From Rossellomorea marisflavi (GTDB lineage: Bacteria > Bacillota > Bacilli > Bacillales > Bacillaceae_B), in NCBI RefSeq assembly GCF_022170785.1, contig NZ_CP081870.1, positions 3,646,001 through 3,710,000 on the forward strand: DNA of 64,000 nt. Reading direction: 5' to 3'. The notes under the pieces were generated by a model. It ran no database searches. It was not told the origin of the DNA and saw only the letters and a program-made list of their open reading frames with translations. Each line of letters starts with the position of its first letter. Positions within the stretch are counted from its first letter, which is position 1. Positions 43,903 to 52,334 of the stretch are shown here, piece by piece. A program made the translations under genes and the position numbers.

Positions 43903-45267
43903 ATGAATCCCCAATGAATCAGTGAATTAATAGAAGAAATTGGAACAGACGGTGTAACCATCAACGAAACCGCCTTGCTGCAGCATAGCCACGATGAGTC
44001 CCATCATCCCGGGGTCAGCCCAGATGTGGTCGTTTCCCCGGATAATACGAAAGAAGTAGTGGCTATTCTCCGAACCGCATCCCGGTACGGGATCCCCGTG
44101 ACCCCATACGGAGCGGGATCCGGATTGGACGGAGGGGCTATCCCGCTCCACAACGGAATTTCTCTCGATTTCACCCGGATGGACCGCATCCTCCATTTCA
44201 GCCCCGAAGATATGAGCGTTACCGTTCAGCCCGGCATTACCCGCCTCGCCCTGAACAAACAGATCAACCGCCATGGTCTCCACTTCCCCATCGACCCGGG
44301 AGCCGATGCAAGCATCGGCGGCATGACTGCAACGAACGCAAGCGGGACCACCGCCGTCCGCTACGGATCCATGAGGGATCAGGTGCTCGACCTTGAAGTT
44401 GTCTTGGCTGACGGCAGGGCCATCCATACCGGCAGCCGTGCCAAAAAATCATCCAGCGGCTATCACCTCAATGGCCTCTTTACAGGATCGGAAGGAACCC
44501 TCGGCATCATCACCGGCATCACCTTGAAGCTCCATGGTACGCCGGAGCATAGGATTGCAGCCCGCTGTACATTTCCTTCTCCGAAGGCCTGTGCAGAAGC
44601 AGCCCACCTGATCCTCATGAGCGGGATCCCCGTCCAGCGGATCGAGCTAGTAGACTCCGAAAGCATCCGTCAGGTGAACGCATACGGACAATATGCATTT
44701 CCCGAGGAGCATTCCCTTTTCTTCGAATTTGCCGGAACGAAGGGCGGCGTGGAAGAAGAAGCAAGTCTCACAGAAGAGCTGATGAAGGACGCGGGATGCA
44801 GCCACTGGGAACGCGCCGCGGGATCGAAGGAAAGAAGCGAAATCTGGCGGGCAAGACATGAGCTTTCCTATGCCTTCAGCCATATTCTAGGGAAGAAGAT
44901 GCTCGGCTCCGATGTGTGCGTTCCACTCTCACATTTGGCGGACCTTGTCGTCCATGCCCGGACCCTCATCGAAGGCAGCGGACTTCTAGGAGGCGTCTTC
45001 GGACATGTCGGGGACGGAAACTTCCACACAAGCATCGTCTATGACCCGAAGAAACCCAATGAACGCGAAAGAGCCCTTCATATCAATGAAGAGCTCGTAC
45101 TCAAAGCCCTCGGATCAGGAGGAACCTGCACCGGGGAGCACGGAGTCGGCATCGGGAAGAAAAAATACCAGGTGCAGGAGCACGGAGAAGCAGCGGCGGT
45201 CATGACATCCTTCAAGCAACTCCTCGATCCTGAAGGGATCCTGAACCCGGGGAAAATCTTCGACTGA
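43903..45267 (+). pseudogene. glcD: FAD-linked glycolate/D-lactate oxidase (GlcD-like), frame broken by TGA at codon 5
   Basis: From ATG 43903 (GAGGAAGG about eight bases upstream) the frame reads Met-Asn-Pro-Gln-stop (TGA 43915-43917). It then continues ISELIEEIGTDGVTINETALLQHSHDESHHPGVSPDVVV, a normal GlcD N-terminus, for which a TGG Trp codon is expected at position 5. The rest is intact: FAD-binding PP-loop near PYGAGSGLDGG, GGMTATNASGTTAVRYGSMRDQVLDLEVV, and the C-terminal FGHVGDGNFHTS and GTCTGEHGVGIGKKKY. GlcD oxidises 2-hydroxy acids such as D-lactate or glycolate. TTG 43975 could give a shortened 430-residue protein but has no ribosome site. It is either a recent nonsense mutation, a sequencing error or read-through. 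Confidence 0.75.
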
Positions 45268-45347
45268 CCCTCCCCCGGAACATCCAACGTCATATCTCTG
45301 ATCCGATTCTGATAAGATAAGAGAAAAAGAGGAGGAGGCTGAGAGGG

Positions 45348-46226
45348 TTGAAAAATGTCACGAAAGTCATCATACCCGCTGCCGGTCTCGGGACCCGGTT
45401 CCTGCCGGCGACGAAAGCACAGCCCAAAGAAATGCTCCCCATCGTCGACAAGCCGACGATCCAATACATCATCGAAGAAGCCGTTTCTTCCGGCATCACG
45501 GATATCATCATCATTACCGGTCGGGGAAAAAGAAGCATCGAAGATCACTTCGACAAATCCTATGAACTGGAATCCACCCTCGCCGATAAAGGAAAGTGGG
45601 AGGAGCTAGAAGAGATACAGTCGATCTCGAACCTGGCAAACATCCATTATATCAGGCAGAAGGAGCCACTCGGACTCGGGCATGCCGTCCTGTGTGCCCG
45701 CTCGTTCATCGGGGATTCCCCTTTTGCCGTCATGCTCGGCGATGACCTCATCGACTCCAAGGTTCCGTGCCTGCAGCAGCTCATCAGCTCGTACGATGAG
45801 CTGGGAGGTCCCATCCTCGGGGTCCAGCGCATCGACCACGACGAAACGGGAAAATATGGGATTGTCCAAACAGGTCCGCAAACCGCGCGTTCAGGTTGCC
45901 ACATCGTCGACGGGCTCATCGAGAAACCGGACCCTTCCCATGCCCCATCAGACCTTGCCATCATGGGCCGCTACATCCTCACCCCCGAGATCTTCTCCTA
46001 CCTCGAAGACCTCGGACCCGGAGCAGGAGGCGAATACCAGCTCACCGACGCCATCCATCACTATAGCAGCAACCACCCGGTCTATGCCCAGGAATTCGAC
46101 GGAGAGCGATATGACATCGGCGATAAGTTCGGCTTTATACGGGCCACGGTTGATTTTGCGCTGAAGCGGGATGGACTTGGGGAGGAACTGCGCTCTTATC
46201 TTAGGAAACTTGGAAGACAAGGATAA
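45348..46226 (+). CDS. galU: UTP-glucose-1-phosphate uridylyltransferase
   Basis: This 292-residue nucleotidyltransferase makes UDP-glucose. It has the N-terminal VIIPAAGLGTRFLPATKAQPKEMLPIVDKPTIQYIIEEAV (UTP-binding and catalytic loop), MLGDDLID (metal Asp, about residue 130), GIVEKP-like HIVDGLIEKPDP, and ELTDAI-like YQLTDAIHHY. The start is TTG 45348, nine bases after GGAGGAGG, and no upstream ATG is in frame. It is monocistronic and ends at a strong terminator. UDP-glucose feeds the Leloir pathway, teichoic acid glucosylation and possibly the polysaccharide operon. Confidence 0.95.
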   Translation: MKNVTKVIIPAAGLGTRFLPATKAQPKEMLPIVDKPTIQYIIEEAVSSGITDIIIITGRGKRSIEDHFDKSYELESTLADKGKWEELEEIQSISNLANIHYIRQKEPLGLGHAVLCARSFIGDSPFAVMLGDDLIDSKVPCLQQLISSYDELGGPILGVQRIDHDETGKYGIVQTGPQTARSGCHIVDGLIEKPDPSHAPSDLAIMGRYILTPEIFSYLEDLGPGAGGEYQLTDAIHHYSSNHPVYAQEFDGERYDIGDKFGFIRATVDFALKRDGLGEELRSYLRKLGRQG

Positions 46227-46257
46227 AGGAAAAAGGCCGGAACCGGCCTTTTTCCTT
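46226..46257. terminator. bidirectional terminator between galU and flavin reductase gene
   Basis: A perfect 15-bp stem (46226-46240 with 46243-46257) with A/T-rich outer parts includes the galU stop codon. It serves both convergent genes. Confidence 0.88.
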
Positions 46258-46260
46258 TTG

Positions 46261-46860
46261 TTATCTGGGAAGCGTAAAGACCTCTCCCACCTCACTATAA
46301 TTCCCTGCCAAGCGCCCCAGAGGGGAAAGACGGTTCAAGTCCACCTTATAATCCCCCAGATATACGTCTTCCTGAATGTGATAATGGGTCACTCTTCCGA
46401 TGATCAACCAATCAGAGCCAAGGGAAGTCATCTGTTCCAATCTACACTCCATCTGGATCGGTGCTTCCTTCACCCGTTTTGCCCTCACCGTACGACTCTC
46501 AACAGGAGTAACACCTGCCCTTTTAAATTCGTCTATTGTTTCCTCCACGTTTTCAGCTGTCACGTGCATCTGATTCCCGAGAGAGGCAGGAACAACATTC
46601 ACGACGAACTCACCGATCGCTTTTATATTCACAAACGTGTCCTTTTCTGTCCCCGTCCTCTCCCCTACACCCGGCCCGATGGAGAAACAGAGCATCGGGG
46701 GATTACGCGAAGCGACCGTAAAGAAACTGAATGGTGCCAGATTCAAGCACCCTGCCTCGGAAATGGTCGATACCCAGGCAATGGGCCTTGGAACAACCGA
46801 CCCACTCAATAGTTTATACATTTGATTGTCATGTAACTGACTGGGGTTGAACTCTATCAA
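46261..46860 (-). CDS. flavin reductase family protein (FMN-binding split barrel)
   Basis: This 199-residue protein of the DIM6/NTAB flavin-reductase-like family has LSGSVVPRPIAWVSTISEAGCLNLAPFSFFTVASRNPPMLCFSIG near the start, a typical FMN-binding part, and KDTFVNIKAIGEFVVNVV. Such proteins bind FMN and reduce it or act as small oxidoreductases. It starts with TTG 46860 after AAGGAGAATGGCAGA. It lies 19 bases after the symporter stop, so it is likely the last gene of the CoA-transferase/symporter unit. A direct metabolic role there is not clear. Confidence 0.88.
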   Translation of the reverse strand: MIEFNPSQLHDNQMYKLLSGSVVPRPIAWVSTISEAGCLNLAPFSFFTVASRNPPMLCFSIGPGVGERTGTEKDTFVNIKAIGEFVVNVVPASLGNQMHVTAENVEETIDEFKRAGVTPVESRTVRAKRVKEAPIQMECRLEQMTSLGSDWLIIGRVTHYHIQEDVYLGDYKVDLNRLSPLGRLAGNYSEVGEVFTLPR

Positions 46861-46879
46861 TCTGCCATTCTCCTTCCTG

Positions 46880-48388
46880 CTAATTCGCTTTAGAACGTAA
46901 TGTTTGATACTCCTCCTCTTCCACCGGCTTATCGGCAGCCGACGGAAGTAGCCATGATCCTACCACACAAATGACAAAGTTCAATCCAAGACCGATCACA
47001 CCCCCGTGGATACCATAAATCGTTTTATTGCCTGTAAGAGTAAGGACCCCGGCAAGTAACGCACCGAAAAGCATCCCCCAGAAAACCGCCCTCTTATCAA
47101 GCCCTTTCCAATAGAGACCAAGGACAAACGCCGGGAAAACCTGAACAAGAAGTTCAAATTTCAAAATAAAGATTTCATACAGAGTACCTGGAGGATTCCA
47201 CGCCACCCATAAAAGCAGGAAGACAGCCACAACCCCGACCACCTTTCCAACCATGACCTTCCTGTGCTCAGACGCGTGCGGATTCATAAAGCGCCCGTAC
47301 ACATCATTGGAAATCATGGAAGAAAAGCTCAGGAGGACTGAATCAGCAGTCGACACGATGGCCGCCACGATCCCACCGAAGAAAATGATCATCATCCAAT
47401 AATAAAATGGATTGATGGCAGCAATATCGTTTGCCATCATGCCGACGATCTGCTCTGAACCGACGGTATCCAGGCCTGGATACAACATGATGGCTGTAAT
47501 ACCTACGATAAACACCAAACCTGTTGTAATCAGGGGCATCCAAGCCATCCTGGAAAAAGACTTCTTAAGCGTTCTTTCACTCTGTGCCGAATAGATCCGC
47601 TGCACCGCATGGGGATATATACTTGCACCCAATCCGACAAGGAGCAGCATGCTAAACCAATTAATCGACACTTCAGTCGGCGGAACGGCGGTTTTGACCG
47701 GCTCCATTTCATGAATATACCGGGTAACTTCTGCAAAATTGCCACCCACAAGATAAAGGCCACCGATGAGGAATACAATGATCCCCACCATCAGGATGAT
47801 CCCCTGCATGACATCGGTAAAAGCAACCGCTTTCATACCTCCCATCCATTCATAAGCCAACATCACGAAGATAAAGGCAAGTACAGCGATCTGATAGGGG
47901 ATTGTCCCCCCCGTCATACCTGAAACCGCATGACCAATCGCTACAAGCTGCTCTAATAGATAGTTTCCAAGACCCCACAGCATGAGAAAGATACTCAACA
48001 ATGTCACGGCCTTCGATTGAAAACGATGATGCACCCAATCCGTTGGGGTAATGAAGTTGCGGCGCTTCGCTACAACATAGAGTCTGGGAGCAAATAAAAG
48101 ATAGATCCCGATGATGATGGTCATGAAGGAAATGGATTGAAGCCAAGAGAATCCGGTCCGATAGGCCGAAGGGGCGTACCCCACTATCGTATTGCCACTG
48201 TATTGAGTCGCATATAAAGTAAAGAATAGTGCAATGATTCCAAGGTTCCTCCCAGCGAGATAATATCCTGAAAGAGAGTGGTGAAGGTTTTTCTCACCCC
48301 TGCCCGAAAAATAGCCGATCACCAGCATGATCACGGCAAAAGCCGAGAGTATGATAATCCCATCAGCACCTGCAAACGTAAGTTCCAT
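46880..48388 (-). CDS. sodium:solute symporter (SSS family)
   Basis: This 502-residue inner-membrane protein has about 13 helices and belongs to the PanF/PutP/ActP-like SSS family. Typical segments are YYLAGRNLGIIALFFTLYATQYSGNTIVGYAPSAYRTG (helix 2, about residue 45), PTDWVHHRFQSKAVTLLSIFL, YEWMGGMKAVAFTDVMQG (about 195) and VSTADSVLLSFSSMISNDVYGRF (about 345, Na2-site Ser/Thr residues). It follows a short membrane protein gene with a gap of three bases and lies downstream of the CoA-transferase. A carboxylic acid substrate is inferred from these neighbours. Confidence 0.92.
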   Translation of the reverse strand: MELTFAGADGIIILSAFAVIMLVIGYFSGRGEKNLHHSLSGYYLAGRNLGIIALFFTLYATQYSGNTIVGYAPSAYRTGFSWLQSISFMTIIIGIYLLFAPRLYVVAKRRNFITPTDWVHHRFQSKAVTLLSIFLMLWGLGNYLLEQLVAIGHAVSGMTGGTIPYQIAVLAFIFVMLAYEWMGGMKAVAFTDVMQGIILMVGIIVFLIGGLYLVGGNFAEVTRYIHEMEPVKTAVPPTEVSINWFSMLLLVGLGASIYPHAVQRIYSAQSERTLKKSFSRMAWMPLITTGLVFIVGITAIMLYPGLDTVGSEQIVGMMANDIAAINPFYYWMMIIFFGGIVAAIVSTADSVLLSFSSMISNDVYGRFMNPHASEHRKVMVGKVVGVVAVFLLLWVAWNPPGTLYEIFILKFELLVQVFPAFVLGLYWKGLDKRAVFWGMLFGALLAGVLTLTGNKTIYGIHGGVIGLGLNFVICVVGSWLLPSAADKPVEEEEYQTLRSKAN

Positions 48389-48391
48389 CCC

Positions 48392-48649
48392 TTATCGCTC
48401 CTCCTTCATTCGCTCAGACTCTTCTTCATCTTCAACAAGATTCCACTGCGTTCGGCACAGCCAGCTCAAATAGCCACACAGAGCAATTGAAAAAATGAGG
48501 GAAATAAACGCCCATAGGGGAAAACCGAATATGAAGGGTTCAACGGCAGCTGAAGGAAAGTACCACGGTACTACGGCCATGACCAATAAAACCATGAAGA
48601 CCCAAATCCACTTTTTACGAATCGGTTCCTTAATCGATTTCTCTTTCAT
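48392..48649 (-). CDS. small membrane protein, partner of the SSS transporter (DUF3311-like)
   Basis: This 85-residue protein has two hydrophobic helices (WIWVFMVLLVMAVVPWYF and GFPLWAFISLIFSIALCGYLSWL) and a charged C-terminal tail (EDEEESERMKEER). It looks like the DUF3311/YhdT-type small partners that precede SSS transporters. ATG 48649 is chosen because AGGAGGAGGAAGA precedes it; the open frame to 48685 overlaps a cre-like site. It probably assists or stabilises the transporter; this is inferred from gene order. Confidence 0.8.
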   Translation of the reverse strand: MKEKSIKEPIRKKWIWVFMVLLVMAVVPWYFPSAAVEPFIFGFPLWAFISLIFSIALCGYLSWLCRTQWNLVEDEEESERMKEER

Positions 48650-48680
48650 TCTTCCTCCTCCTGTTCTTTGAACGAACAAA

Positions 48681-48694
48681 ATCAAGCGCTTACA
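48681..48694 (-). promoter_or_regulatory. cre-like site upstream of the symporter pair
   Basis: TGTAAGCGCTTGAT (minus strand) matches the cre consensus at all but one position (A instead of C at position 13). It lies just after the CoA-transferase stop, so it would act as a roadblock on transcription into the transporter genes. Confidence 0.4.
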
Positions 48695-48699
48695 TTTTT

Positions 48700-49902
48700 T
48701 CAGATGATATTCTCTTTCTGGAGCGTTTCCAACTCTTCTTTCTTCATCCCTAACATACCTGAATAAATTTCCATATTATGCTTCCCCATTTTCTCTGCCC
48801 CGGCTTCTTTGACCCTTCCAGGTGTTCGACTAAGCTTTGGAACGATTCCAGGCATGGGGAATTCGCCCAGATCAGGATGGTCAACCTTGAGGATCATTTC
48901 CCTCTCCTTATAATGGGGATCCTCCAGGATTTCCTTTGCCGTGTATATCAGTCCCGAAGGCACTCCTTTCTCAGCAAGAATCTCCAGTGCCTCTTGTGCA
49001 TCCAAGGATTTTGTCCATTCCTCTATGATGGAGTCGATGAGCTTCATATTTTCACCCCGGGCATAATGAGTGGAAAACCGTTCATCCTCTGCAAGGCCAG
49101 GGTTCCCCATTGCCTCACACAAGCGGGTAAATACCCCATCAGAGTTTGCCCCTATCACGATATAGGTGCGATCTTTTGTGAAATAGATATTGGACGGAGC
49201 TACTCCCGGCAGGATATTCCCCATCCGTTCTCTTACATACCCGGCAAGGAGATAATCGGGAATCAGACTTTCCATAATGGAGAAAACCGATTCATACAAG
49301 GCCGTATCCACTACCTGCCCTTTCCCTGAATGATTTCTCTCATGTACCGCAACCAAACAACCAATCGTAGCAAAGAGAGCAGCCAGCGTATCTCCTACTG
49401 ATACTCCTATGCGGGAGGGAGGACGATCTTCAAATCCTGTCACATTCCTCAGTCCACCCATGGCCTCTCCGACACTTCCGAATCCTGCACGGTGTTTATA
49501 CGGGCCTGTTTGACCAAACCCCGATGTCCGTACCATGATGAGGCGGGGATTGATGGCGGAGAGCTCCTCATAGGATAGATTCCACTTTTCCATCGTTCCA
49601 GGGCGGAAGTTCTCAATGATGATGTCAGTTTCCTTCACAAGCTCCTTTAAGATTCCCTGTCCTTTCTCTTCTCTGAGATTGAGCGTGATCGACTTCTTAT
49701 TCCGGGATTGAATCGGCCACCATAGGCCGATTCCGTCTTTGGACTTCCCCCAGTTTCTCATGGGATCCGATTTGCCCGGAGGCTCCACCTTGATTACTTC
49801 AGCTCCGAAATCCGCCAGCATCCTGCCGCTGAATGGTCCGGCCAGCAAGGTCCCCAGTTCCACCACTCGCAAGTCCTCCAATGGAAGCTTTTGTTCCTCC
49901 AC
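48700..49902 (-). CDS. CaiB/BaiF family (class III) CoA-transferase
   Basis: This 400-residue enzyme moves CoA between carboxylic acids. It begins LPLEDLRVVELGTLLAGPFSGRMLADFGAEVIKVEPPGKSDPMRNWG, which is characteristic. NKKSITLNLREEKG and NFRPGTMEKWNLSYEEL follow. The catalytic Asp fits SVGDTLAAL near residue 170. The start is GTG 49902, five bases after AAGGAGAGG. It is divergent from a GntR regulator and an HMG-CoA lyase gene, with TTGTATACAA sites between. It probably activates the acid imported by the symporter, so that the lyase can split the CoA ester. Confidence 0.92.
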   Translation of the reverse strand: MEEQKLPLEDLRVVELGTLLAGPFSGRMLADFGAEVIKVEPPGKSDPMRNWGKSKDGIGLWWPIQSRNKKSITLNLREEKGQGILKELVKETDIIIENFRPGTMEKWNLSYEELSAINPRLIMVRTSGFGQTGPYKHRAGFGSVGEAMGGLRNVTGFEDRPPSRIGVSVGDTLAALFATIGCLVAVHERNHSGKGQVVDTALYESVFSIMESLIPDYLLAGYVRERMGNILPGVAPSNIYFTKDRTYIVIGANSDGVFTRLCEAMGNPGLAEDERFSTHYARGENMKLIDSIIEEWTKSLDAQEALEILAEKGVPSGLIYTAKEILEDPHYKEREMILKVDHPDLGEFPMPGIVPKLSRTPGRVKEAGAEKMGKHNMEIYSGMLGMKKEELETLQKENII

Positions 49903-49934
49903 ATGATCCTCTCCTTGTTAGAATTTTCTTAATC

Positions 49935-50036
49935 TTGTATACAAATTTAACTTCTTGTATACAATTAGTCAATAACTATTTAAATAAAGCGCTTTTATTT
50001 ATTAAATATTGTGAATTTTAGTTTTATTGTATACAA
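49935..50036. promoter_or_regulatory. three TTGTATACAA operators in the divergent promoter
   Basis: The perfect palindrome TTGTATACAA occurs at 49935-49944, 49955-49964 and 50027-50036. The first two are 20 bases apart (same DNA face) and near the CoA-transferase start; the third is just before the GntR start. The GntR/FCD regulator encoded at 50055 is the obvious candidate binder. Confidence 0.7.
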
Positions 50037-50054
50037 TGTACATGAGGTGTTGGT

Positions 50055-50708
50055 ATGGATGCATACAAATATATTAAAGGCGCTATCATTGACGGTCGTT
50101 ATACTCCAGGTATGCGATTGGGAGAAGAATTTCTTGCAAAGGAACTGAATTTAAGTAGAACACCGATCAGGGAAGCCATCCGGCATCTTGAAGCAGAGGG
50201 GTTGGTTATTCCCCTGAAACGAGGCGTAAGTGTCCGAAACTTCACTAATGAGGACATCCGGCAGATCTATGACCTCAGGACTCTCCTCGAGGGGTACGCT
50301 GCAAGCCAGGCAGCCATTCATCGGACAGAAGAGGATTTAGTCAAAATGGAGAGCGCGAATATTCAATATGAAAAGGTCATTCAAGATTATGGGGAATCCG
50401 ACCTAGGAAGGGTCAAGGAAATCGTTGATGTGAACCAGCAGTTTCATGAGGTGATCATCTCCGCAGCGAACAACGCTCATCTGCATTTTCATCTATCAAA
50501 AGTCGTTGTCGTCCCCATCGTCTACAGGTCTTTCTATTGGTATGATGACAATCAATTAAGACGATCATTGGAAATCCATAAAATCATTCTGCAGGCCATT
50601 CAGAATAAAGAACCTGAAAGAGCCAGAATTGCCATGCACGAACACATCTACCAGGGAAGGGATCATGTCTTAAAGCATTTGGATAAGATCAAAAGCGCCA
50701 AACAGTAA
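50055..50708 (+). CDS. GntR family regulator with FCD domain
   Basis: This 217-residue regulator has a GntR winged helix (about 8-70, RLGEEFLAKELNLSRTPIREAIRHLEAEGLVIPLKRGVSV) and an FCD ligand domain with the His/Asp metal site (DVNQQFHEVIISAAN near residue 140, RRSLEIHKIIL near 180, AMHEHIYQGRDH near 200). GAGGTG precedes the ATG. The HMG-CoA lyase gene starts 14 bases downstream, so the two are cotranscribed. It probably controls both directions of this locus through the three TTGTATACAA sites. Confidence 0.92.
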   Translation: MDAYKYIKGAIIDGRYTPGMRLGEEFLAKELNLSRTPIREAIRHLEAEGLVIPLKRGVSVRNFTNEDIRQIYDLRTLLEGYAASQAAIHRTEEDLVKMESANIQYEKVIQDYGESDLGRVKEIVDVNQQFHEVIISAANNAHLHFHLSKVVVVPIVYRSFYWYDDNQLRRSLEIHKIILQAIQNKEPERARIAMHEHIYQGRDHVLKHLDKIKSAKQ

Positions 50709-50722
50709 AAGGAGGATCCAGG

Positions 50723-51607
50723 ATGATAGAAATCTGTGAAGTAGGTCCACGTGACGGGCTCCAGAATGAGCCTAAAATCCTCAGTACTGCACAAAAAGCC
50801 GAGCTGATTACACGTCTGATTGAATCTGGTGTCCGTTATTTTGAAGCTGTTTCATTCGTCAACCCTACCGTCGTCCCTCAAATGGCAGATGCAGAAGAGG
50901 TGCTCAACGCACTCCCCAAAGGCAACGGAGTCACATACGCAGGACTCATCCTGAGTCGCTCGGGCCTCACAAGGGCCCTTACGACGGATGTCGACTGTCT
51001 CCATGTTGTCACGACTACAAGCGACAGCTTAAATCTCAAGAATGTCAAACGGACAGTAGCCCAATCAGTTACCGAGCTGGAAGACGTCATCCGTGAAGGG
51101 ACCGCTGCCTCCAAGGACGTGTTGGGGGTTCTCGGCACTGCTTTCGGATGCCCTTTCGAAGGCAACGTGGAATCGAGCACTGTCCTTCATGTAGCTGAAC
51201 GTTTCCTTCAAGCAGGATGCACAGGGATCACCCTTGCCGATACAACAGGAATGGCAAACCCCCAGCAGGTCCATGATCTGGTGAAGATGTTTCACAGGGC
51301 GTTTGGAGAAGACCTGAAGCTCGGCCTCCACTTCCATAATACCCGAGGACTGGGACTTGCCAATACGTTAGCTGGCTACCAGGCTGGGGTCCGCCACTTT
51401 GATTCTTCGATCTCCGGCCTCGGTGGTTGTCCATTTGCCCCTAAGGCAGTCGGTAATGTGTGCACCGAAGATATGGTCAATATGTTTCATCAGATGGGGA
51501 TTGATACTGGAACCACCCTTTCAGCTTTATTAGAAACATCATCCTGGACCGAAAACATCATGGGGAGACCCCTTGATGGAATGCTGCTGAAAGCTGGAAC
51601 TGCTTGA
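50723..51607 (+). CDS. hydroxymethylglutaryl-CoA lyase family protein
   Basis: This 294-residue HMGL-like TIM barrel cleaves 3-hydroxy-3-methylglutaryl-CoA into acetyl-CoA and acetoacetate, or a related CoA ester. The catalytic and metal residues are in EVGPRDGLQNE (about residue 5), the metal His pair in LGLHFHNTRGLGLAN (about 200), and the catalytic Cys loop in ISGLGGCPFAPKAVGNVCTEDMV (about 235). A clear AGGAGG site precedes the ATG. In Bacillus the usual lyase (YngG) is within a leucine degradation cluster; this one instead sits with a CoA-transferase and a symporter. That suggests growth on a free hydroxy acid. The exact substrate is not proven. Confidence 0.9.
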   Translation: MIEICEVGPRDGLQNEPKILSTAQKAELITRLIESGVRYFEAVSFVNPTVVPQMADAEEVLNALPKGNGVTYAGLILSRSGLTRALTTDVDCLHVVTTTSDSLNLKNVKRTVAQSVTELEDVIREGTAASKDVLGVLGTAFGCPFEGNVESSTVLHVAERFLQAGCTGITLADTTGMANPQQVHDLVKMFHRAFGEDLKLGLHFHNTRGLGLANTLAGYQAGVRHFDSSISGLGGCPFAPKAVGNVCTEDMVNMFHQMGIDTGTTLSALLETSSWTENIMGRPLDGMLLKAGTA

Positions 51608-51624
51608 TAGATCAATACAATAGG

Positions 51625-51654
51625 AAAGACCGTCCAAGAAATTGGACGGTCTTT
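51625..51654. terminator. bidirectional terminator
   Basis: An 11-bp stem (51625-51635 with 51644-51654) around an eight-base loop lies between the convergent HMG-CoA lyase and acetyltransferase genes. A U-run is present on the plus strand. Confidence 0.8.
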
Positions 51655-51655
51655 T

Positions 51656-52198
51656 CTACACGCTCATACTCCTCAAAGAATGCGCCACCTCTACCTTCCC
51701 CACCGGCCTGGCAGGTGCTCCCGCAACGATCACATCCGGCTGTATATCCTTCGTCACGACTGAGTTTGCTCCGACTGACACATTATCCCCAATGATGACG
51801 GGACCGGCCACGACGGCCCCCGTGAAGATGGTCACATTATCACCGATGATCGGCTTGATTTGACCATTCCGCTCCTGGTCCCTCCCCCCGATCGTGACGT
51901 TTTGGAACACCTCGAGGTTCGCCCCGGCCTTCACTTTCGTTCCGATCACCACTCCAACCGAGTGGGCAATGCGGAAGCCGGGACCGATTTCGGCACCGTA
52001 GGAAATCTCTGCACCATAGAAAATGATCCCTGCCGACCGGAGGATCCTGGGAATGAGCGGCACCCGCTTTACATGAAGGGCGTGCCCCATCCGGTACATC
52101 ACGACAAGCCAGAAGGTCGAAGCATTGAAGAAGCTGATGATCAATCCTTTCGGGGATAACCCATATGCCCTGTAGTCTGATTTAATCAAATGGAACAT
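51656..52198 (-). CDS. serine acetyltransferase-like hexapeptide transferase
   Basis: This acyltransferase of about 180 residues has a left-handed beta-helix at the C-terminus. Hexapeptide repeats run from YGAEISYGAEIGPGFRIAHSVGVVIG (catalytic His in IAHSVG) through NVTIGGRDQERNGQIKPIIGDNVTIFTGAVVAG to VGANSVVTKDI. The fold and the FRIAHS motif resemble CysE/serine O-acetyltransferase, although the N-terminal helical part is much shorter than in CysE. It may therefore acetylate a sugar or another small acceptor. The start is not certain: ATG 52198 gives MFHLIKSDYRAYG, common in this group, while ATG 52225 is also possible. It is monocistronic between two terminators. Confidence 0.8.
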   Translation of the reverse strand: MFHLIKSDYRAYGLSPKGLIISFFNASTFWLVVMYRMGHALHVKRVPLIPRILRSAGIIFYGAEISYGAEIGPGFRIAHSVGVVIGTKVKAGANLEVFQNVTIGGRDQERNGQIKPIIGDNVTIFTGAVVAGPVIIGDNVSVGANSVVTKDIQPDVIVAGAPARPVGKVEVAHSLRSMSV

Positions 52199-52292
52199 GC
52201 GGTCCACATCCTTCTCCTTTTTCATCCAGTCTAGCCCCTGGATATGAAGGGAATATGGAAGAGATATTAGTGATTTGTAAAGAATCCATAAC

Positions 52293-52333
52293 AAAAAACC
52301 TCCGCTCAATCGATTCCTGAGCGGAGGTTTTTT
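52293..52333. terminator. bidirectional terminator after the symporter gene
   Basis: A perfect 16-bp stem (52293-52308 with 52318-52333) with six A on one side and six T on the other. It ends the glutamate-type symporter message. It also lies upstream of the acetyltransferase gene. Confidence 0.9.
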
Positions 52334-52334
52334 C

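Noticed and set aside
49985..49998. TAAAAGCGCTTTAT considered as a cre site between the CoA-transferase and GntR genes
   Set aside because: It has two mismatches at key cre positions (second base and position 13) and lies in very AT-rich DNA.
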